Under the pieces are notes generated by a model that was not told the origin of the DNA, did no database searches, and saw nothing but the letters and a program-made list of their open reading frames with translations. DNA of 64,000 nucleotides from Ridgeia piscesae (Eukaryota; Annelida; Polychaeta; Sabellida; Siboglinidae): assembly GCA_025642075.2 (NCBI GenBank), contig JAODUO010000052.1, forward strand, positions 792,001 through 856,000. The letters run 5' to 3'. The position numbers and the translations under genes were made by a program. Shown piece by piece: positions 37,880 to 50,375 of the stretch. Numbering within the stretch: position 1 is the first letter of the stretch; the number at the start of each line of letters is the position of its first letter.

Positions 37880-38245
37880 TTGATGGGGTCTGTAGGGATC
37901 AGTGGAAGTCTAGGAGGGTCTGTGTGGATCTTTGGGTGGTCTGGGGTGTTTGTGTGGATCTGTAGGGGTCTTTGTGGATCAGTGGTTGGTCTGTGTGGAT
38001 GTGTGGATAGTCTACGTGGATCTGTGAATGGTCTATGTGGGTCTGTGGTGCTCTGTAAGTGGTCTCTATGGTCTATGTAGATACGTTGTTGTCTGTGCAT
38101 ACGTGAGTGTACATGGGTGTTTTTGTAGACCTATAGTGTCTGTGGAAGTCTGGGATCTGTGCAGACCTGTTGTGTATGTAGACTGTAAGGTCTGTATGGG
38201 TTGTGGAGGATCTGTGGGGGTTTATGGGGGTTTGCGTGGGTGTGC
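37880..38245. repeat. Degenerate GT-rich repeat (TCTGTGTGGATCTGTGGG-like)
   Basis: Irregular 16-20 bp copies of GTCTGTGTGGATCTTTGGG grade into unrelated GT-rich sequence. No coding support for the Arg/Pro or Gly/Val frames. Confidence 0.75.
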
Positions 38246-39710
38246 TTCAACAAACATGTTTGTCAGTGTTGGTCAACGGAAGGAATTGATTTGACAGTGG
38301 AATCGAGATAATTGCCAGGTGAAGAGAGCAAGAGAAAGCAGTGACCACATGCATGGACAGTTCCTTCAGATTGGCCTGATTGCAGTGGACACATGCCAGA
38401 TGGGTCAGGTGCAACACTGGACGCTGCTTCTTGGCAGTAATGCCTTGTGGACATCAATGGGACAACACCAGACATTGCGTTCTGACAGCAGCGCTCTGTG
38501 GACATTAACATGGCGTAAATCCCAACGTTTGATTATCTTTGAGTACCAATCTGTTAATTGTTTTCATTAAACATCAATTTGTGTGGTAGTATTGGGTTTT
38601 GGGCTGGATTAATCAGTGTAAAAATGTAATCTTGTACATACATGAACTTAACACAGAGCACACAATATAGAAGAATGAGCAAGAAAGTAAATGCACTTGT
38701 TTCAATTGTGATACTTGATAATGGGGTAATTGACAACAGGAGAATGTGGACAGAATTGAGTAAATAAGGAAGCGGGTCGGTAGGTGCAAACTAGTTGTTG
38801 TTAGGCAGACAATGAATACAGTTTGTGTTTTGTACAAACTACAGACAGTCATTAATGGAAGGTGCTAGATTGGTACCTGCAAAGGCCTTTCATCCTTAAA
38901 AGTTACAATATCGCCAATTATAGTTCTATAGACCCTTACAACTGGGGTAACCTTTACCACAGTGGGGTGACAGTTGTGAACAATGCGTTAGCCCTGATTC
39001 AGTAGGTAATTGATTGCTTACTGTGTCTGGAAAGCTTGTGGACAGAGAACAGAGGAGGAATGGGTCTTGACTGATGGGACAGGAAGCTTGCAGTTCCTGC
39101 CTGTCTTCTCCAGAAAGACATCTGATTATTTCCTGCATACATAAAATGTAAAACTATCAGGGGGTAATTTGTGGAGGCTGTGGTATTACCCACTCTTCCG
39201 AGGTATGCCCACTGATTAATCACGTTATCATATTTTACTGCACCAAACAGTGCCATTGTTTGTTTACGTTTCGAGATAAGCACAGGACATGTGTGTTGTG
39301 GTTTATCTATTAACACATCTGATGTGTGTTTATCGGTGAACACAGATCTTATACGTGTGTTTATCAATAAACACCAGGCTTGTGAGTTTCAGTTTCTCTG
39401 TGAACACACATCTTACATGTGTGTTTATGTTTTGCTGCTAACCAGTGTTGCATGTGCTGACCAGAGGTGGAAGGTGAAAGTGGGGTCACCGTGGGGTCAC
39501 CGGGATGTGTCCGTTGAATTCCCAGCATTCCTCATTGTCAAGCTCCGTCATTTGAATCGATGTTACTCACATTATTGTTATTTGAACACTGTATTTAGTA
39601 ATTAGTGTTTGTATGAGGACTTAAAATAAAGTTTTTAGTAGCTGTCTGTTTCATTCTTAAAATAATATGCTCTGATTTTGTCACACATTTTTTTAGGACC
39701 GGTTGACATA
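38246..39710. other. Unique intron sequence, no gene recognised
   Basis: Contains a minor echo of CTTCTTGGCAGTAATGCCTTGTGGACATCAATGG around 38430-38510. No gene recognised. Minus frame 38999-39367 (122 codons) lacks any identifiable domain. Confidence 0.5.
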
Positions 39711-39711
39711 A

Positions 39712-39935
39712 TGAGTGAATAAATGAGTCGGGGTGGGGGTGGATGAGTGAGTGAGTGACTAAGTGAGTCATTGAGTAACTGATTGAGTAAATGAGTGAGT
39801 GAGTCAGTGAGTGAGTTGGTGGGTGAGTGGGTGAATGGATGAGTGAGTCAGTGACTGACTCATTCAGCCAGTTAGTCAGCATTTGGGTGACTGAATGACT
39901 GAGTGACTGACTACGTGAGTGAGTGACTGAGAGAG
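39712..39935. repeat. Degenerate (GAGT)/(GACT) tetranucleotide repeat
   Basis: GAGTGAGTGAGTGACTAAGT-like sequence with many substitutions; an old, decayed microsatellite. Confidence 0.88.
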
Positions 39936-40131
39936 GTGATGACAGTACAAGGTACCATGCCTGCAGCATCTAGGCCTAACCATTGGGTGATACATCACTT
40001 TAATGGACACCGGGTATTGAGACACTTGTGTGTGGTGTATTGAGGCATATAGATTAGTGACTGTGCACAGGAAGTGTTTACTTCACAGTCACACGCGGCC
40101 TGGGACAGGAGGCCCACTTAGTTCTCTAGAC

Positions 40132-42575
40132 TCACCATAGCTGTACACAGGGAATACACTGTCATAGCTGTACACAGGGAATACACTGTCATAGCTGTAC
40201 ACAGGGAATACACTGTCATAGCTGTACACAGGGAATACACTGTCATAGCTGTACACAGGGAATACACTGTCATAGCTGTACACAGGGAATACACTGTCAT
40301 AGCTGTACACAGGGAATACACTGTCATAGCTGTACACAGGGAATACACTGTCATAGCTGTACACAGGGAATACACTGTCATAGCTGTACACAGGGAATAC
40401 ACTGTCATAGCTGTACACAGGGAATACACTGTCATAGCTGTACACAGGGAATACACTGTCATAGCTGTACACAGGGAATACACTGTCATAGCTGTACACA
40501 GGGAATACACTGTCATAGCTGTACACAGGGAATACACTGTCATAGCTGTACACAGGGAATACACTGTCATAGCTGTACACAGGAATACACTGTCATAGCT
40601 GTACACAGGGAATACACTGTCATAGCTGTACACAGGGAATACACTGTCATAGCTGTACACAGGGAATACACTGTCATAGCTGTACACAGGGAATACACTG
40701 TCATAGCTGTACACAGGGTACACTGTCATAGCTGTACACAGGGAATACACTGTCATAGCTGTACACAGGGAATACACTGTCATAGCTGTACACAGGGAAT
40801 ACACTTCATAGTGACACGGGAATACATTTGTCATGTTGTATTGAGGCATAATAGATTATGACTGTGCACAGGAATTTTCCCACAGTCACAGCTGTCCCAG
40901 GGGCCCATTACTCTGTAAATAGCTGTACACAGGGAATACACTGTCATAGCTGTACACAAGGAATACACTGTCATAGCTGTACACAGGGAATACACTGTCA
41001 TAGCTGTACACAGGGAATACACTGTCATAGCTGTACACAGGGAATACACTGTCATAGCTGTACAAAAGGGGAATACACTGTCATAGCTGTACACAGGGAA
41101 TACACTGTCATAGCTGTACACAGGGAATACACTGTCATAGCTATACACAGGGAATACACTGTCATAGCTATACACAGGGAATACACACTGTCATAGCTAT
41201 ACTCAGGGAATACACACTGTCATAGCTATACACAGGGAATACACTGTCATAGCTGTACACAAGGAATACACTGTCATAGCTGTACACAGGGAATACACTG
41301 TCATAGCTGTACACAGGGAATACACTGTCATAGCTGTACACAGGGAATACACTGTCATAGCTGTACACAGGGAATACACTGTCATAGCTGTACACAGGGA
41401 ATACACACTGTCATAGCTATACACAGGGAATACACTGTCATAGCTATACACAGGGAATACACACTGTCATAGCTATACACAGGGAATACACACTGTCATA
41501 GCTATACACAGGGAATACACACTGTCATAGCTATACACAGGGAATACACTGTCATAGCTGTACACAGGGAATACACTGTCATAGCTGTACACAGGGAATA
41601 CACTGTTCTGTAAAAATAGTCTGTTACACAGGGAATACACTGTCATAGCTGTACACAGGGAATACACTGTCATAGCTGTACACAGGGAATACACTGTCAT
41701 AGCTGTACACAGGGAATACACTGTCATAGCTGTACACAGGGAATACACTGTCATAGCTGTACACAGGAATACACTGTCATAGCTGTACACAGGGAATACA
41801 CTGTCATAGCTGTACACAGGGAATACACTGTCATAGCTATACACAGGGAATACACTGTCATAGCTGTACACAGGGAATACACTGTCATAGCTGTACACAG
41901 GGAATACACTGTCATAGCTGTACACAGGGAATACACACTGTCATAGCTGTACACAGGGAATACACTGTCATAGCTGTACACAGGGAATACACTGTCATAG
42001 CTGTACACAGGGAATACACACCGTCATAGCTGTACACAGGGAATACACTGTCATAGCTGTACACAGGGAATACACTGTCATAGCTGTACACAGGGAATAC
42101 ACTGTCATAGCTGTACACAGGGAATACACTCATAGCTATACACAGGGAATACACACTGTCATAGCTATACACAGGGAATACACACTGTCATAGCTGTACA
42201 CAGGGAATACACTGTCATAGCTATACACAGGGAATACACACTGCCATAGCTATACACAGGGAATACACTGTCATAGCTATACACAGGGAATACACACTGC
42301 CATAGCTATACACATGGGAATACAATCTGTCATAGCTGTACACAGGGAATACACACTGTCATAGCTGTACACAGGGAATACACTGTCATAGCTGTACACA
42401 GGGAATACACTGTCATAGCTATACACAGTGAATACACACTGTCATAGCTATACACAGGGAAGACACTGTCATAGCTATACACAGGGAATACACACTGTCA
42501 TAGCTGTACACAGGGAATACACACTGTCATAGCTATACACAGGGAATACACACTGTCATAGCTATACACAGGGAA
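40132..42575. repeat. 27-bp tandem array (about 88 copies), CATAGCTGTACACAGGGAAT + ACACTGT
   Basis: The left block (40138-40800) is nearly invariant. The right block (40920-42575) carries 29-bp ACACACTGT variants and CTATACAC for CTGTACAC, mainly toward the right edge. The array is interrupted at 40805-40920 by a decayed copy of its own left flank and at 41606-41630 by a smaller related interruption. Tyr-Ser-Tyr-Asp-Ser-Val frames on minus are by-products. Confidence 0.98.
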
Positions 42576-42589
42576 TGGAGTGTTGAATT

Positions 42590-42765
42590 TAGTTGACCAG
42601 TGGTGAAAGTGTTTGACCAGTGATGAGTTTAATTAACCAGTGGTGAGTTTAGTTGACCAGTGGTGACTTTAGTTGACCATTGGTGAGGGTGGTTGACCAG
42701 TGATGAGGGTGGTTGACCAGTGATGAGGGTGGTTGACCAGTGGTGAGAGTGGTTGACCACTGACA
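42590..42765. repeat. 20-bp tandem repeat (GGTTGACCAGTGATGAGGGT)
   Basis: GGTTGACCAG at 42691 and 42711 shows the 20-bp step. About nine copies, with more degenerate TTTAGTTGACCAGTGGTGAG copies on the left. Confidence 0.93.
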
Positions 42766-43685
42766 CATAACAGCATAACTTTAAGAAAATATTAATTTAG
42801 TTGTCAAGTTGAGATTGTCACTGATATGGTGTGCCAGGCTGGTGTCAGCAGTGGTATTCTACGTGGGCTGCTGACAGACTGTGGTGGATGTCAGCATTGT
42901 GTCAGTCATCATTTCCTTGTGGTTTGTGGCTCTCAGGGCGAGCTATGCACCCTTTTGGTGATACTCTTTCCTTCCTATGGTCTGTTCTGGGGTTACACTT
43001 CCTCACAAGTTGCAAGTGGCTGGTTCATGCAGAGGTCATAGTCTGGTCACTTTGGCGGTCAGTGTGCCCAAACTTGTTAGTTTAAGGGCCACACAGTTTA
43101 TGTATGATGAAGTGGGTGAAGCTAGACTGTTTATAAAGGATGAGTGCATTGTGTATACAACAAGGGACTTTCTGTCATCTTCTGCTTGAAGGGCTGGTCA
43201 GGCTGTGCTAAATTAGGTGTCCTATTCTTAGCTGACATCCCAAAGAGCCTGTCAGTTAAGGGTCTGCCATCTAGTTACAGGCTTGCCTTCCGGTTAAGGG
43301 CCCACACATTGACAACTGCTGGTATCACCCACAGTGACTTGAAGTATGAGTAATTCTTGGGTCATCTGCCTACTTTGCAAGGGCCAGACAACTGGACTAT
43401 CAGAGTCTGTAAACATGGCTGGGTCAGATTGCAGAAAGCACAGATAACAAAGTTGCATTTACATTAATGCACTCATAGTTTTCAGACCCCAAATGGTAGT
43501 TGTGGTCTGACAGGTGGACCCATCTGGTGGTACATCGTATATATCTTCACTGTTTTGTGATTGTCTCACACTTTACATGTGATACAATCTTGCAGTCTAC
43601 AGAGTGAGAGACCAACCTAATTATTTGGACACCTACAACATTACCGGTGTCCATACAAACAGATAATAATAATATTGTTTAATAT
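42766..43685. other. Unique intron sequence, no gene recognised
   Basis: Several overlapping 70-84 codon plus frames (42826-43353), none with a recognisable domain or clear splice sites. Confidence 0.5.
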
Positions 43686-43689
43686 TATT

Positions 43690-43692
43690 ATA

Positions 43693-43765
<73 letters not shown>

Positions 43766-43815
43766 AATGATTAATAACATAAATATATATTATAATATAT
43801 ATATATATATATATA

Positions 43816-43855
<40 letters not shown>

Positions 43856-43927
43856 TACATACATCTATATACAGCTGTATATAGATGTATGTATGTACAT
43901 ATATATATATATATATATATAATATAT

Positions 43928-43994
<67 letters not shown>
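43690..43994. repeat. Long interrupted (TA)n tract
   Basis: TA dinucleotides with TAAT/ATTA phase breaks. It includes the perfect palindrome listed next. Confidence 0.97.
43828..43921. repeat. Perfect 94-bp palindrome with no spacer
   Basis: It is centred on CAG|CTG between 43874 and 43875. Arms of 24 bp non-AT-repeat sequence (GTACATACATACATCTATAT + ACAG, 43851-43874, and its exact reverse complement 43875-43898) extend into matching TA runs, giving 47-bp arms. Confidence 0.95.
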
Positions 43995-43998
<4 letters not shown>

Positions 43999-44262
43999 TA
44001 TATAAGATGGATAAAATCATACACATTTGGTTTGGTGTTTCTTTTCAAATCTTTCATACTTATAAACCCTACCAAAATAAAAAATAGAATCTTATCCAAA
44101 TACATGTATAATAATATCATAAAATCACACACTCTGTGCTCTCATATTCTGCGTTATCCTAACAGTTGGACTAAATACCACCAGCAGCAGGGTAAATTGA
44201 TGGGGCAAAGGAAAGTAGGGAAATAGCAGGGTGATTTGATGTAGGTAGTTGACAGTTGGTGG

Positions 44263-44413
44263 TGGTTGGTTGGTTGGTTGGTTGGTTGGTTGGTTGGTTG
44301 GTTGGTTGGTTGGTTGGTTGGTTGGTTGGTTGGTTGGTTGGTTGGTTGGTTGGTTGGTTGGTTGGTTGGTTGGTTGGTTGGTTGGTTGGTTGGTTGGTTG
44401 GTTGGTTGGTTGG
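44263..44413. repeat. (TTGG)n, about 38 uninterrupted copies
   Basis: A pure tetranucleotide array. Trp-Leu-Val-Gly frames on plus and Gln-Pro-Thr-Asn frames on minus come from its 12-bp coding period. Confidence 0.99.
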
Positions 44414-44433
44414 CAGAGGGGTGTATTTACCAC

Positions 44434-44640
44434 CTTATCAGGTGGGGTGATTATGAAGACATCCAGTTTGAACTGGCCTGCCACTTGAATATCAGCTGAC
44501 AGGAAACACTTGGAGGGGTTGTTACAGAGGGAACCTTTCTGGGGTGCATAGAGCCAGCCCCCTGCCACCACTGCACTGACAGTAGCCATACTGTTCCCTT
44601 TAGCCTTATCACAGACAGTCTGAAGGGGGCAGACTCCTTC
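44434..44640 (-). CDS. Candidate minus-strand exon of an unrecognised protein (69 codons)
   Basis: On the minus strand, GCTCATGCAG (an acceptor-like end at 44641) is followed by 69 codons in one frame and then AAG|GTGGTA (a weak donor) at 44433. The translation starts [20 protein letters not shown], contains [15 protein letters not shown], and ends [13 protein letters not shown]. Hydrophobic alternation, four cysteines and ordinary codon choice look more protein-like than other frames in the intron. Its length of exactly 207 nt gives phase 0 at both ends. I recognise no domain. It lies on the strand opposite the kinase gene and directly abuts the (TTGG)n array, so it may be chance. It is reported as a candidate, not a gene. 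Confidence 0.22.
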
Positions 44641-44814
44641 CTGCATGAGCCGGCAGAACAAACTGATCTGTTTTCATGAAGTTTATTTTCAAAGCTACAG
44701 GACTTATCACAAGCAAACACAAGAAACAGCTGGTCTTTGCTGTATTGCAGATGGGGTGGGGTGGGGTGGCATGGTCATTAGGTCCTTGTAATTTGCCACA
44801 GGGCTGATCACAGT

Positions 44815-45260
44815 GTGTCATGGTCCGTGGGTTCTTGCCACAGTGCAGTCCATGTCATGATCCTTGGGTCTTTGCTGTAGGGCAGTGTGTGTCATGGTCC
44901 ACGGATCTTTGATCCATGGGTCCTTGTGATGGTGTGTGATCTCTCATGGTTCATGGATCCTTGGTGCATGGGTCCTTGTGATGGTGTGTGATCTCTCATG
45001 GTTCATGGATTCTTGATCCATGGGTCCTTGTGATGGTGTGTGATCTCTGTCATGGTCCATGGATCCTTGGTCAGTTGGTCTTTACGATGTTGTGTGATCT
45101 CTGTCATGGTCCATGGGTCCTTGGTCCCTGGGTCCTTGCAATGGTGCAGTCCATGTCATGGTCCTTGGGTCTTTCCTGTAGACGAGGTTGGGTCTGTGCC
45201 ATGGTCCTTGGGTCCTTGGGTCCTTGTCATGATGCAGGTGAGGTCTGTGCCGTAGTCTTT
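44815..45260. repeat. Degenerate repeat of about 52-58 bp (CATGGTCCATGGGTCCTTGG motifs)
   Basis: CTCTCATGGTTCATGGAT recurs 52 bp apart at 44941 and 44993. Other units carry CATGGTCCTTGGGTCTTT. About eight units are present, with internal smaller repeats of TCCTTGG. Confidence 0.88.
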
Positions 45261-45264
45261 GGAT

Positions 45265-46485
45265 GATGTGTTGGTGGTTCTGTCTGTAAATGAGGAAGTA
45301 TTCATTCTCACTTGGTGTTTAAGTGACTAACCTAAGAAATGCCCTAGAAGGGTAGATGGCAGATGAGAGACCCACTGAGACTGAGCGAGAACTTTCCCTG
45401 CCCACGTGTCGTCTTGGACACTTGACATCATAATAGTTCTATATTCACTTTCCTAATAGCACTCGCTGAAACATGCACACTTATTCACATCATCAGCAAT
45501 GTTACAGGACAGTTCCACATGCATGGCAGGGCCCGGAGGGTAATTTACAGTAGTCACTGAAACAGTGCTGCCACCTGCTGTCAGTCATAGTGCTAAATGT
45601 AGTTGTGATTGCTACAGCTTTAGGCTCTGTGTGGAGAGGGGTGATAAATAGGCATAGGGTTAGGCTGGAGGGATAGGGTGTTAGGCAGAAGGGGTAGGGT
45701 GTAAATTATATAGGATGTGAGTTAGAAGGGGTAGAGTATTAGTTAGACGGGAGGCATAGGGTGTCAGGTTTGTAGGGTATGAGTTAAGCGGAAGGGGTGG
45801 GGAGTGAGTTAAGGTGGAGGGTATTGGGTGCCAGTCAGCTGCATGCCTAGGTGACTAAACACTAGGCAACAAATGAATCCATCAAAAGATTTAGTATTTA
45901 ATGCTTCACAATTTGTTTCATATTAAGAGGAATACGATTTATTTAGGAGTAACAGATAATCCTTGGTGCCGTCATACATGCAATGGCTTCATTTAAGCAC
46001 AAAGCCATGTTGACTACGCCGTAGTACACACACAGGTAAACATGTGTTAGTTGGATCCTGTGCGGGAACCTGACTTATGTGCTCGTACGAGACCGAACGC
46101 AGCATCGCCAGTGAGCAGAGGGCGGTAAAGGTGACTAATTTGTGAAGCTCTGAGAGCAGTTACATTTATTGGGGAGATGACAGCCACAGCAGCCTCCGCA
46201 GCTGACACACATGTTCTGTCTTCACGCGCCCTGGGGCGGAACAAGAGGGCAGGAAGTGGCTACATCCCGTGTCTTCACCCCCTTTTAACTCCCCACTTCC
46301 AAAGAGGGTTGCAGATAGTACACCAGTTTTATCTCCTCATCCAGTGGACCCCCTTCAGCTGGGGTGGGGGGAGGGCGAAGGGTGCAATATTTAACCCAGG
46401 GTTATTTTGGGCCCTACCTGCAGGGTGAAGTTATAGTGTTGCACAGGAATTCTTATTTGATGACTTACAGGGACTTTTCACATAC
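45265..46485. other. Mostly unique intron sequence with a weak GGGGTAGGGTGT repeat
   Basis: Irregular copies of AGAAGGGGTAGGGTGTTAG occur at about 45640-45830. The remainder is single-copy. No gene recognised. Confidence 0.55.
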
Positions 46486-46489
46486 ACAC

Positions 46490-46675
46490 CTGAGTCTGGG
46501 GACACAGGCCCTGTGTTACCTGGAGTTACCTGACAACTCAGGCCCTGGTGTTACTTAGAGTTAACTGTGGTCACGGGCCCTGGTTTTACCTGGAGTTACC
46601 TGTGGTCACAGGCCCTGGTGCTACCTGGAGTTACCTGTTGATGCAGGCCCTGGTGTTACCTGGGGTAGATAGACA
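46490..46675. repeat. 34-35 bp tandem repeat (GGCCCTGGTGTTACCTGGAG + TTACCTG...)
   Basis: GGCCCTG occurs at 46507, 46541 and 46576, with later decayed copies. About five units. Confidence 0.9.
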
Positions 46676-48645
46676 CATGCCCTGGTGATCCAGTGCCTAA
46701 CAGCAGACACTGGTGCAGCATCTGTCACCTGGCTGTGACAGATGACACCCACAGACACTGCTTTCATGTGAACTAATGAAGCAGTGGCTGACCAATAATG
46801 TCCTCACACACCCTCACCCTCACCCTCCTTGGCAGCCCCAGCATCAAAGGAACTCTGGGGTAGACTAATTCAATCACATGTGATTCTTTGATCTGTGCTC
46901 CATAAGGCAGCAGATTGGTGATTCACCCTGATTCAGGGTCATTCATCGCCCAGACATTGCAGTTGGCTAGTTTCTGTCCACTTGAAGTTGTCACTTGGAG
47001 GACATTCTGTAGCCTGCTGAAGTTGAAACCAGACTGTTGGTCGGCCCACAGCTTCTTGGCCCACCAGACTGTTGGCTGTACCAGACCAACAAACTCCACC
47101 AAGGGGGACAGTATTGGGGTAGAACAAGAACCACATCAGGTGTGACACTGGGGTTATTAGATGGAGCCATGGCTAAGTCCACCTGAGGGACTAGTGTTTG
47201 AAGCCAGCACTGATCGTCTGAAGTTGTTTCTTTGGTAACTTTGTAATGAAAGAACAGATTAAGTTCCATGGAATTTGTTAATTTGCCGGTGTGTTCTCTG
47301 TTAGTCTGTATATGTTTCCTTTTAATCACTGTTTATTTAGTCCTAACCCAGGAGCCCCAATGTCCACAAGGCCATTCCCCTCAGGGGCATGACACCCTCC
47401 CACCTAGGGCAGTCTACCCTGTAGTAGAGGGTAGGGACTGTGTCCATCTCAACACCCCACACAACAAATCTTATTCTGAATGTCATCTTTTTCTCCTAGT
47501 CTATCTATGGGGGTAACATGGAAAGGTAATGGTGAAATATGAGTTTTGTCAGGCAGGAATCTTGTCCTTCACCTTCCATTTGACTGGTGAAGGGACAAGG
47601 TAAACAATTTGAGGGTGTGGTGGTAAAACCTTGACGGGTGAAGGGTAAAAGCATGAAGGATTACAGGTGAGATTGTGAGAGAATGCGGGATAAGTGGATG
47701 AGGGGTAAAAGCATGAGAGGGCAAGGGGGTATGAGAAAACACAACATCCCCTCTGGGTTTCATCACGGCTGTTGGGTGTGTTTTCGACGGCGTTAGCTTC
47801 CTGTGGTAATAAAATAAAAAGTGTAATTTATTCATAAGCAGCTGATTGCTGAGATACACCTTCGGTAGAGCTGACAGATGACAACATATATCGTGACACC
47901 TGCTGACTGTCGTCACACCTCCAGGGCATACAACACCAGTCGGCAGTCGGAGATCCGATTTCTTTTATTAATGTACCCACACTCCGGTCGGAAATAAACT
48001 CAATTCACACTTGTGTATAGCTTTAACATACGGACCGCGGACACAGCAGAATGTTTTTTGAGTACCGCTATAGTAACTGGGGATAATGGTAGTGCAGGCT
48101 CAGACTGGGGTGGGGTACATGTTTGGGGGATTAGAGAGAGGATTTGGGGCTGGAAAATGGATTTGCAGTTTGTTTGAAGAATATTAAAGTTAATCTCAAC
48201 GTCAGAAGATAGAGTTTCCGCAGGCGAAACTGAGGGTCCTTTCCTGCTGGAACTGGGGTTTCTAGTTTTGGTTTTTCACAGGATGTTCGAAAGTGTTGGT
48301 TATATAAAAACCTGAAACTTGGGCTCCAGCGAATGTGGGGTCCGGGAAATCGAGCGGTTGGAGAAATGTATATTGCCACATGTGTTCCACGCTGCAAACC
48401 ATCAAGTGTGTAAGTGTGTTTACTCCGCAATAATGACATCATCAAAGGCAGCACCAGGCAGGGAGGAAGGTGGAGGTAGGTGTCTGCCTAGGGCAATTAT
48501 TGGCAGGCCCCTGGCACAGTCCCAGTCTACCCCAGGGAGTCCCTACAGGATCAGGCTGGCTCACTTGAAAGAGACCAGATAATGACCCCATCAGCATACC
48601 AGGCTGTCTGAGCTGCAGACAGGGAGATCTGAGGGATCAGATTGA
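46676..48645. other. Mostly unique intron sequence, no gene recognised
   Basis: Single-copy apart from a few loose GAGGGGTAAAAGCATGA copies at 47580-47740. Minus frames 46991-47329, 47569-47916 and 48131-48454 have no recognisable domain. Confidence 0.5.
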
Positions 48646-48649
48646 TCCA

Positions 48650-49225
48650 CTCAGATCATTGGGTGTCTTGAATAAATAGAGATATTTTCAGTAGGATCAT
48701 TGGTTGTTTTAATAAACACTTCTAGTAGGATCATTGGTTGTCATTAATAAACACTTCTGATATGATCATTTGTTGTCCTTATTAAATCCTTATCTTAAAT
48801 AGGATCATTATTTGTCTTTAATGAATATTTATCAGCATATGATCATTTGTTGTCCTTATTAAATCCTTATCTTAAATAGGATCATTATTTGTCTTTAATG
48901 AATATTTATCAGCAATAAGGTCCTCAGTTGGCTGTCTGTAAAGCAAATTTATTCCAGTAGTTTAGTAAATGCTTATCTTCTAGTTGGATCACTGGCTGCC
49001 TTTATTAAACTAATATTCTAGTAGGGTGGTTAACCAGAAGGATCCTTATTGTCTTTAACAAAAACTTATCTGTGCACAATAAGATCATCAAATTGATTGT
49101 TTTATCATCGTTCAGCAGGATAATTGGTTGTTTTTAGTAAACGTTTATTTGCAGTGTGATCATTAGTTATCTTTAATAAACTGTTATCCTCCAGTAGGAC
49201 CGTCAGTCGTCTTTAACAAACACAT
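48650..49225. repeat. Degenerate repeat of about 35-40 bp (GATCATTGGTTGTCTTTAAT + AAACACTTATC)
   Basis: About 14 diverged copies. Two copies of a larger unit (ATATGATCATTTGTTGTCCT...) near 48776 and 48839 are almost identical, showing recent local duplication. Confidence 0.88.
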
Positions 49226-49855
49226 CTCTCCTGGATTGTTCTGTCATAAGTTGACATTATTCCCACCAGCCCTGGCAGGGGACACAAGTGAGGAACTCCA
49301 GGGACCCTCTCCCATGGAGATGGAAGTGACCTACCTAATTTTGAAATTACCCCTCACGAGAAAGCTGACGTCAACTCGAGGAATAAAGACAGTGTCAACT
49401 TTAGTGGGCTAGAGATTGTCTGAACTGGTAGTTAGTATTCATTGCTTTATGCAAGTAGGTGGCCCAACAAAAAGCCTTTCAAAAACGATGTGACAGGAAA
49501 CTGTAGTGCAGGAAACTGAGCAAGAGGAAACATAGAAGATCAGTCACATTCCAAGGTTGGAAATAAAGTGACGGAAAATTAAGTAGGTTTAAGCAAAAGA
49601 AACAAGGTCAGAGGGAATGAAGTGACAACATGAAATATTATAAAGTCACGGAAGAGAATTTGAAGTTACCCACCAAAATAAGCACATCTACTTGTGAGAA
49701 AGTATGGATTGTGTCGCTGCAGTTTTCTGTATGTTGCGATAAACAAGTAGAGGATAATGTCAATAAGGTGTTGAGAGTGACCAGATGGCCCAGAGGACTG
49801 ACAGGTGTCAGTTAATTAAGATAAACTGATTTGCACCAGCCAGGTCAATTCTGTG
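49226..49855. other. Unique intron sequence, no gene recognised
   Basis: Single-copy; small frame at 49630-49815 without features. Confidence 0.55.
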
Positions 49856-49859
49856 CCAC

Positions 49860-50375
49860 TTGGTGAATACTGATGACTGGCTGATGACTGACTGGTCAGT
49901 GACTGAACATTGACTGATCACTGACTGATCACTGACTGACTGACTGACTTAAGTTACTGAACACACACTGGTGGACTTACTAATTGACTGAACATTAATT
50001 GACTAACTGAACATTAATTGACTAACTGAACATTAATTGATTAACTGAACATTAATTGACTAACTGAACATTAATTGACTAACTGAACATTAATTGACTA
50101 ACTGAACATTAATTGACTAACTGAACATTAATTGACTAACTGAACATTAATTGACTAACTGAACATTAATTGACTAACTGAACATTAATTGACTAACTGA
50201 ACATTGACCGGCTGACCATTGGATCTGGCCACTGACTGACTGACTAACTGTTGATTAACTATTGACCACTGAATGACTGACCAATGTGTGACCACCAACT
50301 GACCTCTGACTGACCATTGCCTGACCATGGACTGACCACTGACTGATCACTGACAGACCACCAACTGACTGTTGA
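49860..50375. repeat. 19-bp tandem array (ATTAATTGACTAACTGAAC) flanked by GACTGACC repeats
   Basis: Twelve or so near-identical 19-bp copies at about 49985-50207, flanked on both sides by looser CACTGACTGACCATTGACTG-type sequence sharing GACT(G/A)AC. Confidence 0.94.

Noticed and set aside
40089..42172. A series of Tyr-Ser-Tyr-Asp-Ser-Val minus frames resembling a structural repeat protein
   Set aside because: Artefact of the 27-bp array; the frame changes at each 29-bp variant and no flanking coding sequence exists.
44125..44661. The full 178-codon minus frame around the TTGG array as one protein
   Set aside because: The Gln-Pro-Thr-Asn part is translation of (TTGG)n; only the 44434-44640 part is kept, as a weak candidate exon.
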